Assembly (NCBI RefSeq): GCF_900107665.1
Contig: NZ_FNQT01000003.1
Span: forward strand, 248,001-312,000
Origin: Haloplanus vescus
GTDB taxonomy: Archaea; Halobacteriota; Halobacteria; Halobacteriales; Haloferacaceae
Direction: 5' to 3'
Length of the DNA stretch: 64,000 bases
Shown here: piece after piece, positions 60,958 through 64,000 of the stretch
Layout of the letters: every line of letters begins with the position of its first letter
Position numbering within the stretch: position 1 is the first letter of the stretch
The notes under the pieces: model-generated
What the model was told of the DNA's origin: nothing
The model's input: only the letters and a program-made list of their open reading frames with translations
Databases searched by the model: none
Made by a program: the position numbers and the translations under genes

Positions 60958-61000
60958 GGTCGCCGTTCGTCCGACCGGCGCAAAAAGGTGCGCCTCCGGG

Positions 61001-63121
61001 TCACTCGGCCCGTCGCCCGGCGTGCCCGGGGTAGTCGCGCTCGAACCGGTCGGCGATTTCGTCGCGGTCGAAAGCGACGACGACCGGGCGCCCGTGCGGG
61101 CAGGCGAAGGGATTCTCGCAGTCGTCGAGGGCGTCCAGCAGGTCGACGACCGACCCCTCAGTGAGCGACGTGTTGCCCGTAATCGACGGGTAACAGGCGA
61201 GGTCCGCGAGGAGTTCGTCGGCGACGGCGTCGACCGTCTCGCCGGCCGCACCCTCCGCGAACTCCGTCAGCGCGTCGCGAAGCAGCGACGGGTCGAGCGT
61301 CGCGTCGAACACCGTCGGCACCGTCCGCACCTCGACGGTCCGGTCGTCGATTCGGTCGGCGTGAAAGCCCAGTTCGGCCAGCGCGTCGCGGAAGCGGTCG
61401 AACAGCGCCCCCTCCCGCGCGGTGAGTTCGATTTCGACCGGCTCCGCCAGCGCTTGGGTCGGCGTATCGCCGCTCATCGCCTCGCGCAATCGCTCGTAGT
61501 TGATTCGCTCGTCCGCCGCGTGCTGGTCGACCAACACGAGGCCCTCGGGCGTCTCCGCGACGACGTAGGTGTCGTCGAACTGGCCGAGCACCCGCATCGA
61601 GGGCAGGCGGTCGAAGCCGCGGTCCGGCGTCGCCGTCTCGCCGTCGAGCGTCCGCTGGTCCGTCGGGCCGGTGACGCTGCCGGCGTGCCAGTCCTCGGCA
61701 GTCGCGTCCGCGTCGCGTTCGATTGCGCTTATCTCGCTTCCGTCCCCGCTCGTATCGCTCTCACTCGCCGACCGAACTCGCTCGGCCGTCGTCGACACCT
61801 CTGGCCCGGTATCGACCGTCGGCGACGCGTCCGACTCGCCGACTGCCTCGTCCAGCGTCTGTGTCGTCGATTCGCTCGCCGACGCGTCGGCGCTCGTCGC
61901 CGTCGGTCGGGTCGTCGAATCGTCATCCTCGCTGTCTTCGCTGGTTCCGTTTTCGTCAGTTGCGTCCCTGCTGGTTTCGCTCTCGTCGTCCACATCCCTC
62001 TCCTCGTCGACGCTCACGCCCTCGCCGCCCACCGCTTCCCGTGCCGGCGTCTCGGGGTCGATTTCCGTCTCCGCGGGTGCGGACCGCCCGCGCGGGGCCG
62101 AGGAGCGAACCAGTCCGTCGTCGAGGAGCGCCGACCGCACCGCGTCGGTGAGGGCCGATTTGACTCCCGATTCGTCGTCGAAGCGCACCTCCATCTTCCG
62201 GGGGTGGACGTTCACGTCGACGGCGTCTGGCGGCACCTCGACGAAGAGGACGGCGAAGGGGTAGCGGTCCGGCGCGAGTTGGCCGCCGTAGGCGTCGAGC
62301 ACCGCCTCGCGGAGCGTCCCCGCCGTGACGTAGCGCCCGTTGACGAACGTCGAGAGGTACTCCCGGCCCGCGCGCGTCGTCTCGGGGTGGCTCACCAGCC
62401 CCGAAATCGACGTGACTGGTCCGGCCGCATCGTCGGCGTCCACTTCGACCATCGAGGACGCCACTTCGCGGCCGTAGACGGCGAGCACGGTCGATTGGAG
62501 GTCGCCGGTCCCCTCCGTGGCGAACACCTCGCGGCCGTCGTGTTCGAGCGTCGTCGCCACGTCGGGGTTGGCGAGGGCGTACTGCGTGACCACGCGGTTG
62601 ACGTGGTCGAACTCCGTCGCCGGCGTCTTGAGAAACTTTTCGCGGGCCGGCGTGTTGTAGAACAGGTCCGTCACCTCGACGACGGTCCCGGGCGGACACC
62701 CCGAGGGCGTCACTTCGCCCGCGTCGCCGCCCTCGACGGTGAGTTCGTGGCCCCGTCCACCGTCGCGGGGGCGCGACCGGATGGTCATGTGGGACACCGC
62801 GCTGATGGTGTGGAGCGCCTCGCCTCGGAAGCCGAGGGTGCCAACCGCCGCCAAGTCGTCGCCAGAACTGATCTTGCTCGTGGTGTGTTCCTCGACGGCG
62901 CGTTCGAGGTCGTCGGCCGTCATGCCCACCCCGTCGTCGCGGACGCGAATCCCCTCGATGCCGCCGCCCTCGACGGCGACGGTGACGCGGGAGGCGTCGG
63001 CGTCGAGACTGTTCTCGAGGAGTTCCTTCACGACGCTGGCGGGGCGTTCGACCACCTCACCGGCGGCGATTCGGCGGACCGTCGCGTCGTCTAAGGCGTG
63101 GATGGTCGGCGTCTCGCTCAC
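61001..63121 (-). CDS. mutL: DNA mismatch repair protein MutL
   Basis: A 706-residue GHKL ATPase. Motifs are IAAGEVVERPASVVKELLENSLDADASRV, VRDDGVGM, SSGDDLAAVGTLGFRGEALHTIS and NTPAREKFLK in the N-terminal half. Residues about 355-480 form a disordered Asp/Ser/Thr linker. The C-terminal dimer domain includes FDDTYVVAETPEGLVLVDQHAADERINYERL (Q-H-A-x2-E-R) and the conserved ACYPS and CPHGRP region (FACPHGRPVVVAFDRDEI). MutS is not in the window. Confidence 0.95.
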   Translation of the reverse strand: MSETPTIHALDDATVRRIAAGEVVERPASVVKELLENSLDADASRVTVAVEGGGIEGIRVRDDGVGMTADDLERAVEEHTTSKISSGDDLAAVGTLGFRGEALHTISAVSHMTIRSRPRDGGRGHELTVEGGDAGEVTPSGCPPGTVVEVTDLFYNTPAREKFLKTPATEFDHVNRVVTQYALANPDVATTLEHDGREVFATEGTGDLQSTVLAVYGREVASSMVEVDADDAAGPVTSISGLVSHPETTRAGREYLSTFVNGRYVTAGTLREAVLDAYGGQLAPDRYPFAVLFVEVPPDAVDVNVHPRKMEVRFDDESGVKSALTDAVRSALLDDGLVRSSAPRGRSAPAETEIDPETPAREAVGGEGVSVDEERDVDDESETSRDATDENGTSEDSEDDDSTTRPTATSADASASESTTQTLDEAVGESDASPTVDTGPEVSTTAERVRSASESDTSGDGSEISAIERDADATAEDWHAGSVTGPTDQRTLDGETATPDRGFDRLPSMRVLGQFDDTYVVAETPEGLVLVDQHAADERINYERLREAMSGDTPTQALAEPVEIELTAREGALFDRFRDALAELGFHADRIDDRTVEVRTVPTVFDATLDPSLLRDALTEFAEGAAGETVDAVADELLADLACYPSITGNTSLTEGSVVDLLDALDDCENPFACPHGRPVVVAFDRDEIADRFERDYPGHAGRRAE

Positions 63122-63167
63122 GACTCACACGATGACGGGACCCACCATCAACGCCACGGTCGGGTCG

Positions 63168-63635
63168 CTACTCGATGTCGTGGACTTCGATGTCGAACGT
63201 CAGCGTCTCGCCAGCCAGCGGGTGTTCGAAGTCGACTTCGACCGTGTCGTCGCTCACGCTCACGACGGTGCCCGACGCGCCGCCCTGCGCTCGAACCTGC
63301 ATCCCTTCGGCGGGCTCCTGCCCGACCATCTCCTCGAAGTCGCTACGCGGGAACTCGCGGACTCGGTCGCCTTCCGCCTCGCCATAGGCCTCCTCCGGCG
63401 GGATGGTGACCGTCTTCTCCTCGTCTACGTCCATCCCGATGAGCGCCGCCTCGAACCCTTCGATGAGGTTGCCCGCGCCCACCTCGATCTGCATGGGCTC
63501 GAACTCGCGCTCGGGCTGCTCCTCCAGCATCCCCGCTTCTTCGGCGACGGACTCCTCCGTGGTGTCGAAGACGGTTCCGTCGTCGAGTCGACCGGTGTAC
63601 GTGATGGTGACGGTGTCACCTTCAGTAATAGCCAT
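63168..63635 (-). CDS. FKBP-type peptidyl-prolyl isomerase (SlyD-like)
   Basis: A 155-residue isomerase. The FKBP core reads VTITYTGRLDDGTVFDTTEE, EPMQIEVGAGNLIEGFEAALIGMDVDEEKTVTIPPEEAYGE, and the insert-in-flap domain follows (FEEMVGQEPAEGMQVRAQGGASGTVVSVSDDTVEVDFEHPLAGETLTFDIEV). It should catalyse proline isomerisation and chaperone folding in the cytoplasm. It belongs to the archaeal long-IF type without a C-terminal metal-binding tail. Confidence 0.92.
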   Translation of the reverse strand: MAITEGDTVTITYTGRLDDGTVFDTTEESVAEEAGMLEEQPEREFEPMQIEVGAGNLIEGFEAALIGMDVDEEKTVTIPPEEAYGEAEGDRVREFPRSDFEEMVGQEPAEGMQVRAQGGASGTVVSVSDDTVEVDFEHPLAGETLTFDIEVHDIE

Positions 63636-63680
63636 GTCTGTTTGTCGGCTGTTAAAGGGAAAAGGGCTGGGATGGCGCGG

Positions 63681-64000
63681 TCAGTCCTCGGGTTCGTACG
63701 CCTCGTAGATGCGGTCCATCCGGGCCGCCATCACGAAGTCCGTCTTGTGGAGGCCGTCGATTTTGTGGGTCCACATCCGTATCTCCACCGCGCCCCACGA
63801 GAGCTCGATATCGGGGTGGTGCCACTCCTCTTCGGCGAGTTCGCCCACTTCGTAGGTGAACTCCAACGCATCCCGGAAGTCGTCGAACTCGTAGTTGCCG
63901 GTCAGGTGGTGGGCATCGACGACCTGCCACACGTCCGAGCGCACGTCGGCCAGATACGGTTCGTACTCCTCGGGCGTGAGCGGGTCGTCGTCGCTCGAAC
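63681..64000 (-). CDS. 4a-hydroxytetrahydrobiopterin dehydratase (PCD), start off the window
   Basis: The reading frame continues past the right edge, so the N terminus is missing; an ATG/GTG at 63944 is possible but the frame stays open with a TPEEYEP stretch typical of PCD starts. The core is [42 protein letters not shown] with the three catalytic His (H-H-P...T-H). The enzyme dehydrates carbinolamine pterins; archaeal members may act in pterin recycling. Immediately downstream of it, on the same strand, is the FKBP gene. Confidence 0.88.
   Translation of the reverse strand, partial: SSDDDPLTPEEYEPYLADVRSDVWQVVDAHHLTGNYEFDDFRDALEFTYEVGELAEEEWHHPDIELSWGAVEIRMWTHKIDGLHKTDFVMAARMDRIYEAYEPED

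Noticed and set aside
60782-63094. 770-codon forward frame over mutL
   Set aside because: Antisense to mutL; Arg-rich low-complexity translation with no family match.

Overview
This window is a piece of a haloarchaeal (class Halobacteria) chromosome. The evidence is the high G+C with strong G/C third positions, very acidic proteins, an archaeal information-processing set (TBP, eIF1A, eIF6, PriL, Hjc, RFC, thermosome, prefoldin, SRP54/FtsY, L31e/L39e/LX) and a tRNA intron with a bulge-helix-bulge splice site. The genus cannot be fixed by reading alone.

Layout. 0-8 kb: end of a CDF cation transporter, an M29 aminopeptidase with a duplicated 3' tail, an Lrp-type regulator divergent from glutamine synthetase, a PAP2 phosphatase, a YihY-type membrane protein, a methyltransferase and exported/DUF192 proteins. 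7.97-8.25 kb: tRNA-Val followed by extra copies of its own 3' end. 8.25-14.1 kb: lipoproteins, SRP54, two SLC41/MgtE half-transporters, YjbQ, UPF0201/UPF0200 and a YccF protein. 14.16-15 kb: intron-containing tRNA-Arg(UCU) and a RelE-type toxin-antitoxin pair between 53-bp direct repeats. 15-24 kb: PriL with a zinc-finger neighbour, SWIM protein, Hjc, AhcY plus MTA/SAH deaminase, two lipoproteins and HisG. 24-34 kb: CPBP protease, TBP, a Trm11-like tRNA methyltransferase, a TAXI/DUF1850/fused TRAP transporter unit, archaetidylserine decarboxylase and an RFC-like ATPase. 34-50.8 kb: RNase Z, DUF460, TyrRS, eIF1A-RIO1-KH, thermosome, SufS, DUF424, a TPR protein, ThpR, the L39e-L31e-eIF6-LX-PfdA-FtsY operon, a divergent proteasome-like protein and tRNA-Phe.

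50.85-59.13 kb is the clearest accessory region: an apparently intact integrated element of about 8.26 kb, bounded by a perfect 28-bp direct repeat that is the 3' part of tRNA-Phe. It carries a tyrosine recombinase next to the right repeat, a phiH1-type winged-helix repressor, an AAA+ ATPase with a C-terminal winged helix preceded by two tiny genes (44 and 26 aa), a helix-hairpin-helix protein resembling DNA glycosylases, a two-zinc-finger glycine-zipper protein, membrane/zinc-ribbon proteins and several unrecognised proteins. No capsid, terminase or conjugation gene was seen. Its base composition is visibly more A+T rich than the host.

59.2-64 kb returns to host genes: a Rieske protein with an iron-box-like palindrome in front of it, a small acidic protein, a PfkB kinase with an altered signature, MutL, an FKBP-type isomerase and the start-truncated end of a pterin carbinolamine dehydratase. 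Assignments rest on motifs read by eye; no database search was run.
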